A stretch of DNA of 64,000 nucleotides from Sipunculus nudus (taxonomy: Eukaryota; Annelida; Sipuncula; Golfingiida; Sipunculidae), in assembly GCA_026874595.1 (NCBI GenBank), contig CM049319.1:12739601-12803600 (forward strand), written 5' to 3'. The position numbers were made by a program, and so were the translations under genes. The notes beneath the pieces were generated by a model that was given only the letters and a program-made list of their open reading frames with translations, searched no databases and was not told where the DNA came from. Positions 12,497-25,144 of the stretch are shown here, one piece after another; positions within the stretch are counted from its first letter, which is position 1, and each line of letters starts with the position of its first letter.

Positions 12497-12595
12497 ATGG
12501 AAAGTGTACCATGGAGGAATGTACTGTCCAGTAGTGCCGGGAAGACGCCATCCACGGTATTTCAGCATAAATATCGCAAAAGAGTCGCAAAGTAA
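12497..12595 (+). CDS. Possible first coding exon of an unknown plus-strand gene
   Basis: A 32-codon reading frame begins MESVPWRNVLSSSAGKTPS and ends in a basic stretch, HKYRKRVAK, directly downstream of the CRE cluster. The start context is good (G at -3, G at +4). The frame either ends at TAA (12593-12595) or would splice at AAA|GTAAAT (GT at 12592-12593), making it a first exon. No family is recognised, and no partner exon was identified further right. It would lie within or beyond intron 4 of BMAL1 on the opposite strand. It could equally be a chance frame in a CpG-rich regulatory patch. Confidence 0.25.
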   Translation: MESVPWRNVLSSSAGKTPSTVFQHKYRKRVAK

Positions 12596-12599
12596 ATAC

Positions 12600-13880
12600 G
12601 TTTTACATGATATATAACTACTTTACACAAAATCGGCGGAATATCTGTTTACCTACTACAGGACAAAGGGCAATTCTAAAGAATATTCTTTAAATAATTA
12701 TGGCGAAAAAACATGCAGACAAGAGTTTTGGGATGGACTATAATTTTTCTTGTTGAAAGAATAACCTCTAACAAAAAATTCATTCACATCCATGGGATTT
12801 TTATAATGGCCAGTCCCACTCTTTTTACCAGTCATAGCACATGACAGGATTCATATAACCCATCCTTTACCAAAGTCAAATTAAAGAACATTTCAAGAAC
12901 TTACAAGATTCTGTTTAACAATCTTCAAGGACCTTATTTAAATGATTTTCCAACTGACTGGATGAATGATCAAATCCTAGCAGATAAAAGCAAAAGCAAA
13001 ATTATAATAAATGAATGCACAAAATCTAATAATATACTTATAGGAGGTATCTGTATTAACTCTTTATCACTATAAAATATAATGACTTTTCAAGGATGTC
13101 AAAGGAAAAAAAGAGTCATTTACAAGTACTTTCAAGGCCCTGAAATTATCGTATTAAATTATAGGTTTTACAGGACCTAGCTATATATAGACACCCTGAC
13201 ATGACAATGGAGACTGAACCTTTGCACTAAGATTATGACTTTGGTCCATGATCCTGAAGTGGACCTCAAGCTACAAACTGTTTAAGCAAACATAAGGACT
13301 AATTTATCAAAGAATTAATAGCTTATGTTGCCCACACCTGGAATGCCATTAAAAAGTCTACATTTTTACCAAACGGTTGAGACATTTTTTTTTAAAAAGA
13401 CCTGATGTCTGTGAATGGTAAGTTGTAGGACTGTAATGGTACACCAGTGCATCCATACACTGTGACACATATAGTTGAAAATTGTATCAGTATGGATAAA
13501 GGTCTCAGTATTGATACTGTTTGATATGCTGATGATATTTCATCATTTGATGTAATGTTCAACATTCAACAATAATTTCTAGTTTCAATTGTATCTCAGG
13601 GGTAGGGTAGCCTTAGTATTAGACGTTGAAGCTATAGGTCCCCAGTTAGAGCTCCACTGGTGCCTCAAAGGCAGAGATTTGGTCCAATGTCTTGGCTAAT
13701 TCTTTGAAAATGAATTTAATTTGTAAATTCTATGAGAGGAAGTTTTTAAACTATTAAATGAACATGGAACATATTGCCTAATTCCTGATCCTAATTAACA
13801 CTAAACCAGAATAGTAAGTCTGAAATCTAAACAATAATGACATTCAGCAGATGTGGGGGACAACAAGCATTGTATTATAA
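12600..13880. other. Gene-free stretch
   Basis: AT-rich sequence with no recognised exon or repeat; presumed intron 4 of BMAL1 if the gene continues left of the window. Confidence 0.4.
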
Positions 13881-13883
13881 GTA

Positions 13884-14057
13884 CAGTGGTACCTATCTGA
13901 GAGACCACCTGTCTAATAAGACCACCTGTATATTAAGACCACCCTTGAGTGAACAAAAACATACACATTGGTTAAAACTAACTTGTAAAATAAGACCTGT
14001 CAATTAAGACCACTTTTGGTCAGTCCCATAGGTGGTCTCAAAACACAGGTTTCACTG
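13884..14057. mobile_element. 174-bp TA-flanked MITE
   Basis: Ends CAGTGGTACCTATCTGAGAG and, inverted, CAGTGAAACCTGTGTTTTGAG; flanked by TA at 13882-13883 and 14058-14059. The interior repeats the word AAGACCACCT several times and is itself partly palindromic (GAGACCACC near one end, GGTGGTCTC near the other). This fits a pogo/Tigger-type miniature element. Confidence 0.8.
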
Positions 14058-14919
14058 TATTTGATACATATAGCATCATCATAGATCAGTGTTACAGCCC
14101 TGGCCAGATGTGTCACAAAATGAGCAACAGACCTGCTGTAACTGGAACTATCAACTGTCTGTCCCCAAACATGTAGCAGAATGCCGTTATAACCAAGAAT
14201 GATATTCACAGACTTCAGAAGGGATCAGTGAGAACCAGATGACATCTGCCCTATATGCCATTTGGCAGGTGTTACAGAGGTTAACCAATGTTTCCCACCA
14301 GGGTTCGTTATGATCAACTTAACCTGACCAGCTTTACACTGATAAATGTCACCTGCAAAGTACATACAGATCAATCATACTGACCTGGGTGTGCCAGCTT
14401 CACTGAGCTGATCAGCTGGAGTACAGATTATATTGTCACCTGCAGGAATATATCCTGGATTTTATATTAAATACCTAAAATTTCTCTGTACAGTTCACAG
14501 TAAATTCACAGGTCACAATTTTTCCAGTGCACTTATTTTCTGTTACAACCAACCTAAACATAATGACCTGTCGACAGGCATGATATAATTAAAAGAAATG
14601 ATTTAGTTGAAACAAGAACAACTTCAGACTAAATGCTTGACAAAACAAAGGTACAGTGAATTCATTTATCAATGTTAGATTTTTATTCTCCAGGCACACA
14701 TGGATACAGAACATGTTAAGTCTACACCTGGCTGCATATCTGCTCTAATCAGCTCTGATCTAGACAGGGCATATAACTTTTTTAACATCACATCCCTTTG
14801 ATCAGGACATTAAATTTATTTTTTTTAAACATATTACAACAATCTGAACCATGTTTGTATTATGTCTAAGTCCATAAAATTAAAGTTCAAAGTAAAATTA
14901 ATTATTTTAGTGCCCAGCA
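14058..14919. other. Gene-free stretch
   Basis: No exon, RNA or repeat recognised between the MITE and the minisatellite. Confidence 0.4.
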
Positions 14920-15985
14920 AGTCTCCATCTGGATGAATTTCACCTATAATCCACAGCTGGATGCAAATCATTTCTAATTAACAGCTGGATGCAGATCAGC
15001 TCTTATCCATAGCTATATGCAGATCATCTCTAATTAGCAACTGGATGCAGATTATCTCTATAATTAACAGCTGGATGCAGATCATCTCTCTAATTAACAG
15101 CTGGATGCAGATCCTCTCTCATTAACAGCCTGATGTGTATTATCTCTAATTATCAACAGGATGCAGGTCATCTCTAATTTACAGGTGGATGCAGATCATC
15201 TCTTAATTACAGCTGGATGCAGATCATCACTGATTAACAACAGGATGCAGATTATCTCTAATTAACAGCTGGATGCAGTCCATCTCTTATCCACAGCTGG
15301 ATGCAAACCTCTCTCATTAACAGCTTGATGCGTATTATCTCTAATTAACAACAGGATGCAGATCATCTCTTATAAGCTCAATGCAAATCATCTCTAATTA
15401 TCAGATGGATGCAGATCATCTCTAATTAACAGCTGGATGCAGATCAGCTCCAACCATAGCTGGATGTGGATCACCTCTAGTTAACAGCTGGAAGCAGATC
15501 ATCTCTAATTAACAGCTGGATGCAGATCATCTCTTATTAACAGCAGGATACAGATCATCTCTAATTAACAGCTAGATACAGATTAGCTCTATTCCATAGC
15601 AGGGTGCAGACCAGCTCTTATTATCAGCTAAATGCAGATCATCTGTAATATAGAGCTGGGTGCATTTTTATCTCTAATTAACAGCTGATTGCAGATCATC
15701 TCTAATTAGAAGGATGAAGATCATATCTAATTACAGTTGGATGAAGATTATCTTTAATTAATACTGGATTCAGATCATCTCAAATTAACAGCTGGATGCA
15801 GATCATCTCCAATTTACAGGTGGATGCAGATCATCTCTTATTAACAGCTGGATGCAGATCATCACTGATTAACAGCTGGATGCAGATTAGCTCTAATCCA
15901 TAGCTGGATGCAGAGCAGCTCTAATTAACAACACCTCTTATCTATTTCTGAATGTGGGTCATTTCTAATCCATACTAGGATGCAC
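14920..15985. repeat. 28-bp minisatellite, about 36 units
   Basis: Imperfect tandem units of AACAGCTGGATGCAGATCAT followed by CTCTAATT. Units vary by point changes and 1-3 bp indels. Some carry CTCTTATCCATAGC-type variants, which suggests higher-order groupings. The consensus contains CAGCTG, a canonical-form E-box hexamer. No protein frame is sustained. Confidence 0.93.
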
Positions 15986-18230
15986 CTTAATCCACAGAGA
16001 AACAGGCATTGATAAAAAATACGCCCTTTGCATGAATCAACTAAAATTCAAGAAATAAAATTAAAAATAAAAATATTGAAACAAAGGCATTTGCCCTGAA
16101 TTTTGTAAATGACAAAACTATTACTTATATCACAGACCAAGTTAAGGTGTGGATGCATAAATAACATGCATTTCTGTACCAGAGGTACACATATCAATAC
16201 AACCTAGGCACAAAAAGCTGTACCAAATACTGGGTTTCTGTTAAGGTATCAAATATATTTCCACTGAGTCTTTCACAATCATATTCATTATTCCAGCCAT
16301 GCTTAACCAGGTGTTATGTTATTAACATCCCACCACCTAAACTATTCATAAAATCTTATATATCTACTTTTAAGGTTGGACATGAGTGATAAATCTGATC
16401 AGAAATATGAGTGGAAAATCAGGCATGAATCAGACAAACATTCATACGAGACATAAACAGAAAAGTCTCCTTAACTTCTGAAGCATCTGTGGCAACCATT
16501 CAGCAGAAGTCTGCAGAAAAATGGGATCCTTTTTCCTTGGTACATTTTTGTTATTGCTGAGAGTCCCTGGTTTTGGTAACATTCATAGTTTGTAAACTTA
16601 TTTTGTAGTAGGCTTGGGAAAATATCAGTTTTTTTTAATCATGATAATGATATAAAATTTATATTGATATATCATGATATCATAAATATCAGTATCTGGC
16701 ACTGGAACTCCAGGACGTGCTACCATACCACAATTGTCAGTACTTTCTGCCACATTTCCATGAAGACCAATAAGACGCCAAATGCCTGGTTTCCAGAGAG
16801 TGTACTTCTGTCAATCTGTCAAACTGTCATGTAGGACATACAACTACCAACATATATCTGATAGTATAATGATTACTTTTAAATATAACTTCATTTTTTG
16901 TTTAATTAAAATAAAAGTTATCCTTGAAAATAAATAATTTTCTAAGCACAGAAAGAACCTGGGGATGCCATTTTCTGTTGGTAATAATCCTAAAATGCCA
17001 TTTTTGTGTACCAAAACTATGGTACACAAAACATGCCTGCTTGCATATCATGATATCATGATCATAGCTATATAGGGAAAGTAACAATAAAATAAACACA
17101 GCTGTCAGATATTGTGATCATCTCCGATATTGGCAATCATCCAAACCCTATATTCCAGTAGACGTATTTACCATTCTGACTGTTCTATAATGGACTGGAT
17201 TTAGTCATGTTGAGGCAAAAACAATTTTTCCCCCAGAAATGCTGCACCCTGTATTTTCAGGAAAAAAGCAAATATGTACTTCAATGAGCTCCCTGATACT
17301 GCCAACTTTTGTATTTCTGACAAAATCAGTTGCAAGCTAAAAGAACTCTTTTACAGAAGAATATGATAGTAGTGAGCTGATATGTCTTTTTCTGAAGTTA
17401 TAACTGACACAAGTTCTTTTGTGTCAGGAAATAAATACATTTCCATTCAATAAGTCAGTATTGCATGCCTAACTTGTTCCATACTTTAAACTGTGTGGTT
17501 TAAGAATATTAGGAAATATGCTATTACAATACTAGTTTTCACATGTTTTCAGAATGAGGTGAATTAAAACATGTGACATTTTCAATGAAAATGATATCTT
17601 AATATCAAGACTGAGTCAGTTGAATAGTTTGCTAAAAGAGGTACAAACAGCTATTTTATACCTTTTAGGCTGAAAATGTCAGCATGTCAATATGATCCAA
17701 ATGTAGTACATGGTAATCTACTGGTGGTAAAGAAAGCATATTATATACTGTTTGTGGCTAATCATGTGACTACCTAGAGCTGAGCAATATATGCCTAACA
17801 ATAAATACCACAATAAATTGCTAGTCTGAGATGATATTTGATAGATATCAAAATATTTAAACTTTGGCCAATTTATAAAAGGATGATTGTACATGTATAC
17901 AATAGTAAGCTATCACATGGGCATTTATTGGTGTTCTATAACCTGATGACTTTGAGGAAGAAATCCTTGAAACTTTAAAATATAGTTGATTCTGTTGAAC
18001 ATCACACTTTCATAGATAAACATTACGGTTACCGGTTCTTGTTGACAATACAGCTCCCAATCCGTCTGTACATCAGGGCAACATATTCCAGGTGAATGTC
18101 ATGCACACTATTAAAGGTTCCAGGTGAACATTTCGTTTCACATTCTGACTGTAGATTTAACTTACATCTTCAGGCGAACATCCCTGATTAATGTATACAG
18201 GACAGGATAATTGTAGGAGGCAGCTTGTGG
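15986..18230. other. Gene-free stretch with ATATCATGATAT low-complexity patches
   Basis: Short runs of self-complementary ATATCATGATATCAT occur at about 16665-16690 and 17045-17062. No exon was found, although this lies just downstream of the BMAL1 bHLH exon, where the PAS-A exon might have been expected. Confidence 0.45.
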
Positions 18231-18480
18231 TTAAAGAGGCCGAATCACCTATCTGACCTATATAAACTAAAGGTAATCCCTTGAGCTTTTATGAAAAATA
18301 GGCCAGAAAACATGGATATCACCGCACACAGGCTGCTTGTTTTGTTTATATCAATGTGTTTATAAAATGTGGGAGCCCACCAAAATAATCAAGACAAATT
18401 CTATAAACACAGATAAACACAGAGGAAGCCAGAAATCACATAAATTCTTTTTCAAAAGGTAGGTGATTGGGCACCTTTAA
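18231..18480. mobile_element. TTAA-bounded MITE, short copy
   Basis: Begins TTAAAGAGGCCGAATCACCT and ends AGGTGATTGGGCACCTTTAA, imperfect terminal inverted repeats bounded by TTAA. It shares its interior (GATATCACCGCACACAGGCTG and neighbours) with 23471-23921 but lacks about 200 bp of that copy. TTAA boundaries suggest a piggyBac-type target, though a 3-bp TTA/TAA target of another superfamily cannot be excluded. Confidence 0.75.
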
Positions 18481-18956
18481 ATTCACAATGATGGGCAAAA
18501 TTCTGCTTCAGAATATTATATTTTATTTTATTATAATATATTTTATTTTGGATTTCTCACCAGTTTGAAATTGACTGGCGCACATTCTACAGTGAGATAC
18601 CAAACCTTCAGTGAAATTGCATGACAACAGCTAAAATAGTTCTTGAGACTAAGTATGTGTAGAACATGGCTGATAGACAAACAGATGGAAAACCTGGTTT
18701 CTACAGAGGAGTGGTCCAGGCAGGGTCACTTCTTAAACCATGTATAATGATCACTTGTGAACTTGATTTGATCATTATTAAACATTAAAGAACTATCAGG
18801 TACATGGAAAAATAGATTTAAGTTTTCTGTGAATGATGCAAGGAAATTCACAATTCCCATAAGACTTGCCAAATAAAATCAATACACACTTGGGACTTGT
18901 CTAGATTACCTAATTATAAGATACAGTGTATTCCATCTACTAAAAGAATGTCATAC

Positions 18957-19114
18957 CTCTCAAAGTCTTCATATGCTGCACAGCCATACGTAACACAGTA
19001 AGTTTGTCCAGTTTACGATTCATCGCACTGCACATAGGGACCATAGTAGAAAGTTCTGTGATGTAGGAATTCATCTTATCTCTCCGCCTTTTCTCAATCT
19101 CACTGTGGTTTTGT
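18957..19114 (-). CDS. BMAL1: BMAL1 exon 4 (complete bHLH domain)
   Basis: 158-nt exon with a T-rich CAG acceptor (AG at 19116-19115) and GTATGA donor (GT at 18956-18955). It encodes 52 residues plus one base and holds essentially the whole bHLH. The basic region [16 protein letters not shown] carries the His, Glu and Arg that contact the E-box half-site. A loop with [13 protein letters not shown] follows, then helix 2 [15 protein letters not shown] and a split Gly codon. [10 protein letters not shown] and [17 protein letters not shown] are diagnostic of BMAL/cycle rather than ARNT, which has IERRRRNKM and RKPDKLTILRMAVSHMK. Residues such as HSEIEK and YITEL..MVPMC are closer to insect cycle than to vertebrate BMAL1. 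The next exon should start PAS-A; none was found to the left. Confidence 0.97.
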
Positions 19115-21775
19115 CTGAAAAAAAGATTTTCATCAATAAGAGTGAAGATGCCCATTCTACAGAAGACTGGATCTGTTTGTAACATCATTCTTATGTGGCT
19201 ACAGTTTGAGCTCCAGGATTTTCTATGAAGTAACTGTGTGTGTTTCATTTGATTGTACATCAATTCATAAGCATTTTTAGTTTTAAATACTTTCATGCTG
19301 TCAAACATACACTCATGAAAAAGTAGGACTGGAGATACAGAAAAAGTAGGACAAAAGGAAGAAAATTTGAGAAAAAAGTCAGATAAAAGAAGGACTATTA
19401 TCACACATGTAATGACATTATTCATGCTTATTTTTGATAAAAAATTGTGGAATCAATAAAGTTTTGTTACTGTAAACATATCCATACAACTTTACCTGGT
19501 GCTCAATTTATATCTGCAGTTAAGGACTTAGTGAAACTAAAAATCTCATATAATATTTTACTTATAATAACAAAAGGTCAATTTCACAGTAATTGACAGC
19601 TTTTGGACACTGCATGTTAAAGTGTAAAATTCAGAAAATGTAAGAAAATGTAGAAACAACTAGAAAATTTCAAGAAAAAGCAGAAGAAATAGGACTGAGA
19701 CATAAAAAAGAAGGAAAAGAAGGATCACTTGACAGCCTGTACTTTAATGAACCATTTACATTGTCAGGATATTTAACTAAATGGCTTGATACAGGTTTGA
19801 TAAAATAAGACTTACATAATTCTAGGGCATTTTGAGAAATCTTCTGGCATGTTCCAGGACACAACAATTTACAGTTGTAAATGTGACAATTTAAGGCAAA
19901 AAATGATTACTGTAGATGGTGATGCTTCACAAACAACCATGAAAAAAGACAAGAGTATTATCTGACAATCAACAACCATTAGGTTTAAAACAAAATTCTG
20001 GGTCAGCAAATAAAATTTGTATTACAGAAAATTTGGAAAATTGTCATTACAAGGTTGGTAGAGCCATTCAATATCATGTATCAAACATTTTTTTGTCCTC
20101 TGAATGTGACCTGATTTGTATGTTCAATTCTTGTCAAACCAGTTTTCTAGGATGTTTTTCACAAAATTCCAGGACAAGTGCTCTAAAACTTCCCAGACCT
20201 GGATTTTGAATTGAAATGGTAATTTTAAAGGACTTTCCAGGAAATCAAGGACATGTACACACCCTGTCATAACGTTTCCCTCCTTATCGCATCCTTTCTT
20301 CACTTCTCTGCAACATCCAAATTCTGAATCATTTTATGATTTAAAGGATATATACAAGTGCAGATTGAGGAAATGAAGACTGCACCTAAACCATGCTTTA
20401 AAAATTCAGTAGAATATGTAGAAATATTCAGAAGCTGCATTTAAACAATACATTCTTTAGATTTTTCTAGTATGCATTTAGGAAAGACACTCACTGCTTC
20501 AAGATTCATGACCTTTTAAGGTAAAACAAAGGAATAGGTGATAGTTTCAAATACTGCCAAAGCCCTGGAAGTAAAATCTTCATTTCGGGTAAAGTCATGA
20601 TTTCTAGTGATTTCATATATACTAGCTGCATTGGTGGGCGCAGCTAGGAGCTCCCCTTCCTCAAAAGCGGATCAGTATAAAATCATGAAGAAGTTTAAAT
20701 GATATATTTTTTTCCTAGGTTGGAAGGAACTGCCACTTTTTTATGCTGTCTTATATAATTCTCAGTCTAAGTGAGTACATCTGCCTAGTTCCATTTTCAT
20801 TATATTTTTTTATAAGGCCTGGTGTCAACTGCACCAGTGGGAAATGATTCAAAGGATATATTTAAAAGCATTTGGAAGAGCAAGCATGAGCAAATAACTT
20901 GTGGCAAGCTTATTTTTTGGTATCCAGGATTTAACACTAGAAAACAAGTTTATGGTAAACACATCAAGTGTATGTGGCAATGAACTAGATCTAAACAGGG
21001 GTTGATGGCACTGTGTGTTTGTTGGCCTTGATCAGAAAGTACTTGATCCATGGTGGAAGCACTGCCCACAGCATCTAATTAACACATTGGTCATTATATT
21101 ACTAATGGTCATGTTATTTAAGCCACAATTCTAAATAAGTACATCAACATGAGGAAGTCAAGGTGCATAATGATTTTCACAATTTGTGCTCTGTAGAATA
21201 ACTTTACGTTTATCAACTGTAAATCTGTGAAAGTCTGGTATGCTTGAGTCACTATATATGGTATATCTATTATGATGGCAGACAATGGTATCATGCAACT
21301 TCTAAAGGACTTCTGCATGAAAAAGATGTTATTATAACAGATCTTTATATAAACAGCCAAGTCCAGAAAGGTGTTTGTCACAACATGTAACTCAATATTA
21401 CTAGTGTCCTTGTCAGGGTAGCAGCTTATACCTTGTGGCAGTTCGTTGTTAACTGTGCATATTGTTACAAAGGAATACTGGTGACATAATTTCAGCTACA
21501 AGTAATATGTAATTGTAATTATTATTTTATGCTTGTCTGCTCCAAGCATTATATTAGGGGTCAATCTTTTTAATTGCATAGGGGAACACTGTATAACTAT
21601 GTTATAAAATATTATATCTGTAGCTGTAAAATGTTTTTCCACCATGTCTGGAATGTTAAGTTTATTGTACATATATCATCAGGAGTTACTCTTTTGGGCA
21701 GACATATGAAAGGTATACTGAAAACACCAGCTACTACAGATGAGCCATTATGCTTTTTGTTTATCATCAACATAC
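19115..21775 (-). other. BMAL1: BMAL1 intron 3
   Basis: 2.66 kb, GTATG...TTTTTTTCAG. No further exon or repeat was recognised inside it. Confidence 0.8.
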
Positions 21776-21853
21776 CTGAGAAATCGACGTCCTTCGGGAC
21801 CGTCCATCTTTCCCAGCAGGAGCTGGTCATCATCATCCATATCAGCATCAAAG
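21776..21853 (-). CDS. BMAL1: BMAL1 exon 3 (acidic linker before bHLH)
   Basis: Short 78-nt exon with acceptor CAG (AG at 21855-21854) and donor GTATG (GT at 21775-21774). It completes Ser with its first base, encodes 25 residues beginning FDADMDDDDQLLLGKMDG and ending PEGRRFL, and leaves AG to form Arg with exon 4. The acidic run and the small basic patch just before the bHLH match the position of the 'MDTDKDD..GR' linker of vertebrate BMAL1, which is an alignment by eye. Vertebrate BMAL1 has a Lys/Arg-rich nuclear localisation signal (NRKRKG) upstream of this region. Here only weak basic pairs (GRR, GRRFLRQ) are seen, so import may rely on the bHLH basic region or on CLOCK. Intron 3 downstream is only 2.7 kb. 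Confidence 0.88.
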
Positions 21854-22194
21854 CTGAAAAAAAGAGATAATAAATAAACTGATAAGAGAAACGACTGATA
21901 ACAACTTAAACCTGTAGTTGATCAGCTGGTGTTATATACTTATTTACAGGACTAGGGCCAATCCATGTCATGTTCAGTTCTTTACTGTCCTTGGGAACAT
22001 TTTTCCTTTCCATCTATAGGATTTACTTTCAGCACTAATCATGTTTTTTTTTCTGTTTTGTTTTGGTTCTGCTTTCAGATTCACAGAAATTTACCTGTAC
22101 ATCAGGAAGAAGGGAAAAATATAATATGGGTTTAAAAATTCAATTAATGCTGTTAAGTCATGGAACCTGCCCTGAATCAACTACTTATTTTTTT

Positions 22195-22290
22195 TAGCCT
22201 CCTGGGCTGTACCATCTGGTTTCCATGGTGCTCTTGGGTCTTGAAACCATGGGTCATAGTGCCCATGGGTCACAATGCTCAACTGATGTA
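22195..22290 (+). repeat. 5' end remnant of a (GGAC)-hairpin element
   Basis: CCATGGGTCATAGTGCCCATGGGTCACAATGCTCAACTGATG resembles the 5' ends at 26839, 48850 and 51546: a GACCCATGGGTC-type hairpin followed by GCTCAGCTGA, here GCTCAACTGA. No matching 3' end lies nearby. Confidence 0.4.
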
Positions 22291-22904
22291 AAAACTGAAT
22301 ACAAATGTGTTCAGCAGTGGTGACTGATTATTAGTTATTAACACCATGTGTAATTTATATGAGAGAAAGGTGACTGGCTGCTCTCATGATCTACTGGTGG
22401 TACTGAGGTCTTAGTGTCCTCCCTTTCATGTTTGATATGAAACCTGACTCAAAGGAGTCTGAAAGCTGATTAAAACCTTAATTTGTATCTGTATAAGGTA
22501 TTCACTAAGTGCTAAAAAGAAACATGTTGTCTAAAACTGGCCCTACCCATGAACTTAGATTCAATCTGGACTCATTTCTCAGATATATATAATTTCTTGC
22601 CTTTCCAACACAAACTGTACCATAACTGTTCTACTATAGTGCCCTTGGGCAAGGCACTCCATCTAGACCACAGGATTTACAGATTAAGTGTGTGTTATCA
22701 GATCAAATGGTAAAACTTTGACTGTTATGCAGAGATTTATGATGTCCTTCATATTGTTTTTCTTTTTTTTTGGTGGAGGTAACTGTCTCCATTTTCTAAT
22801 GCTGACTTGCCTTATTTATATCATGAGTATGTGCATCTGCAGAGCTCCATGTTTGGTTTGGGACTTAACCTGACAGGGTGGTAGCACTCGCTTTCTATCA
22901 CTTA

Positions 22905-23165
22905 TTTTATATCCTTGTGTCACCCAAGCCTGGTGTCTACCACATCTGCAGGTCCTGGGTGTGTACTCATCCCCATTGCTCGGTCATAACACTGAGGAAC
23001 CTCCCAAAGATACACTTGCTTGTGGTGATACACAGGTATGGGGTACAATCTTCTAATTAAGGCTGCAGAGTGCTCCTCCGTGTTTGGGGCCAAAGGCGAA
23101 AAACCTAAACGCTTCTTAACTGAGATTTGAACTCAAGACCTCCAGGCTTTGAGTACTGGATGATT
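22905..23165 (-). repeat. tRNA-derived SINE
   Basis: On the minus strand, ACTCAAAGCCTGGAGGTC then TTGAGTTCAAATCTCAG gives an anticodon-arm-like segment and a B box (GAGTTCAAATC) matching the SINE head at 48690. A body follows containing TTCCTCAGTGTTATGACC and ACACCCAGG. The same body recurs at 51436-51545. The A box is degraded. Confidence 0.6.
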
Positions 23166-23470
23166 TCTTTAACATGATATCGGTGACTCCTACATCTCCA
23201 TCCATATTATGTCTTTAACATGACATTGGATAATGTGTTTATTTTATTCTCTCATCATGCAACAGACAGCAATACGTACATAGCTTCAGTTTGATGCACT
23301 TCATTATAAGCCACTTCTGCTCACTGAGTATCAAATGTTGTTTCTTAAAATAGGTGATAAAGTGTCTTTTGACAAAGACATAATGAAGCGTTACTTCCTG
23401 GTTATATAATATGCACAACAATTTACATCTGTCATTATCATGATTTTCCCATGCAATATTTTTATATTAA

Positions 23471-23921
23471 TTAAAGAGGCCCAACCACCTATCTGACCTT
23501 TTTAAACTAAAGGTAATCCCTTGGACCTTTCATAAAAATAGGCCAGTAAAAGTGGATATCACCGCACACAGGCTGTTTGTTATGTTTATACTGACATGTT
23601 TATAATGTGGGGCCCACCTAAATAATCAAAAGAAATTCAACTAGGGAAACTGGTGGCAAGTCAGATAAGCCAGAGCTTTGCAAATGGCATTTTGCAACAA
23701 GTGACCTTATAATTAGGTTACTTGTTTTTTCCTGTTTGTCAGCATTGCTGTAATTACCAACATGTTGTTGATGAACAAGTTCACACATCCTTAAGTTCAC
23801 AAAGGCCTTATAAGAACTTTACACAACTAAAATTACCCTTAGATTATTAATACATACACAGAGGAAGCTTGAAATAACATAAAATTTCTTTTTCAAAAGG
23901 TAGGTGAATGGGCACCTTTAA
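23471..23921. mobile_element. TTAA-bounded MITE, long copy
   Basis: Begins TTAAAGAGGCCCAACCACCT and ends AGGTGAATGGGCACCTTTAA, the same family and orientation as 18231-18480. The extra central segment (about 23640-23860) is either original sequence lost from the short copy or an insertion in this one. Confidence 0.78.
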
Positions 23922-25140
23922 GCAGACCTCTCACTTTGCCAGCTTTTTCATCAATTGTCTATGCCCAGGTGTTGTATGGCTTCATCAGTGTTGAAGAAGA
24001 GACACACAAACACATGCATTTATCCACATGATACACAGAAAACTACACACATACGCACAAAAATGCACAGACATACGTGCAGGTGGATGTCTAAGAGGAC
24101 ACAATAATGTCCCTTGGTTGTACTGATGCCATTTGATAATTAGCATCCGGTTTTCTTAATGGAGATGAAAAACTGAAATCCACTTCATAATATGGGTGAG
24201 GAAGAGCTATACCATGTGTAATATAATACTGATTGCTCACAAGTACCTGTAATTCAGTCTTATGAATACCCCTTCAGTTAAGTTACATCCTGCACAGGTA
24301 ATAACTGTGACAATCTCAAAAGGACTTGCATCTCAAGTCACGTAACTGAGAGAATATCTTAGGTAATTACAGAGTTAATTCTATGCCTGCACTGATTCTG
24401 TGCCCAAGAGATACCATTATTTTCCTGGTAACATGATCTTCACTTTAATCAGTCTGTGATTACAGCTTCATTTGAATATTTTTCCAAGCTGTGTAGTTCT
24501 ACTGTGGTCAAAAGAAAGTTTAAATTATTTCATAATTACCACACTTTACCTGCCTACACCTGATCATTTTCTGAAAGAACAGGCTCAGTTACAATTTTAT
24601 TTTGATAATGATAGGATACAGCCACTTAAATAAGTTTGCAGGGTGAGACATTTAATTTTTATTTTGACTCTCCTATGAGACATACAAGGGGTAATTCACT
24701 TTGGCAATTCTGCGATGATTATGTTGGGATTTAACAATTGTGTTGATGACAGTCCTACAAAATAACAGTCAGATTGACATTCTTTACTCTGTAGTCATGC
24801 AGAGCTACTTGAGAGTGGTGAATATTCTTTTATTTCTCCGTCATCATGTCCTGTGCTTAGGGATTAACACATTCAGTATTACCTTCCTAACAGTTATAAA
24901 GATGCCTTACCATATCACCCTTTAATACACTTTCACAATTTAACTGTGCTGAAAATGGATCACTGCTTTAAAATAACTGTAAGCATATAAATGGACCAAT
25001 TAAATAATTTCCTCAAAACTGTATATGGCACCACCATATTCATCAACCCGCCACTTTTAAGCTGAAAACTATAATAAGGTTGTTTTTGCTATACAAAAAC
25101 ATATATGTCTCACTTCCATAGGGGCCTCCCATCCCTAAAT
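23922..25140. other. Gene-free intronic stretch
   Basis: Part of BMAL1 intron 2; no exon, RNA or recognisable element seen. Confidence 0.4.
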
Positions 25141-25144
25141 TTGA

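Noticed and set aside
1-18956. PAS-A exon of BMAL1
   Set aside because: Looked for minus-strand coding of motifs such as NYKP, GFLF and VGCDRG with splice sites; none convincing, so the gene is taken to continue beyond the window.
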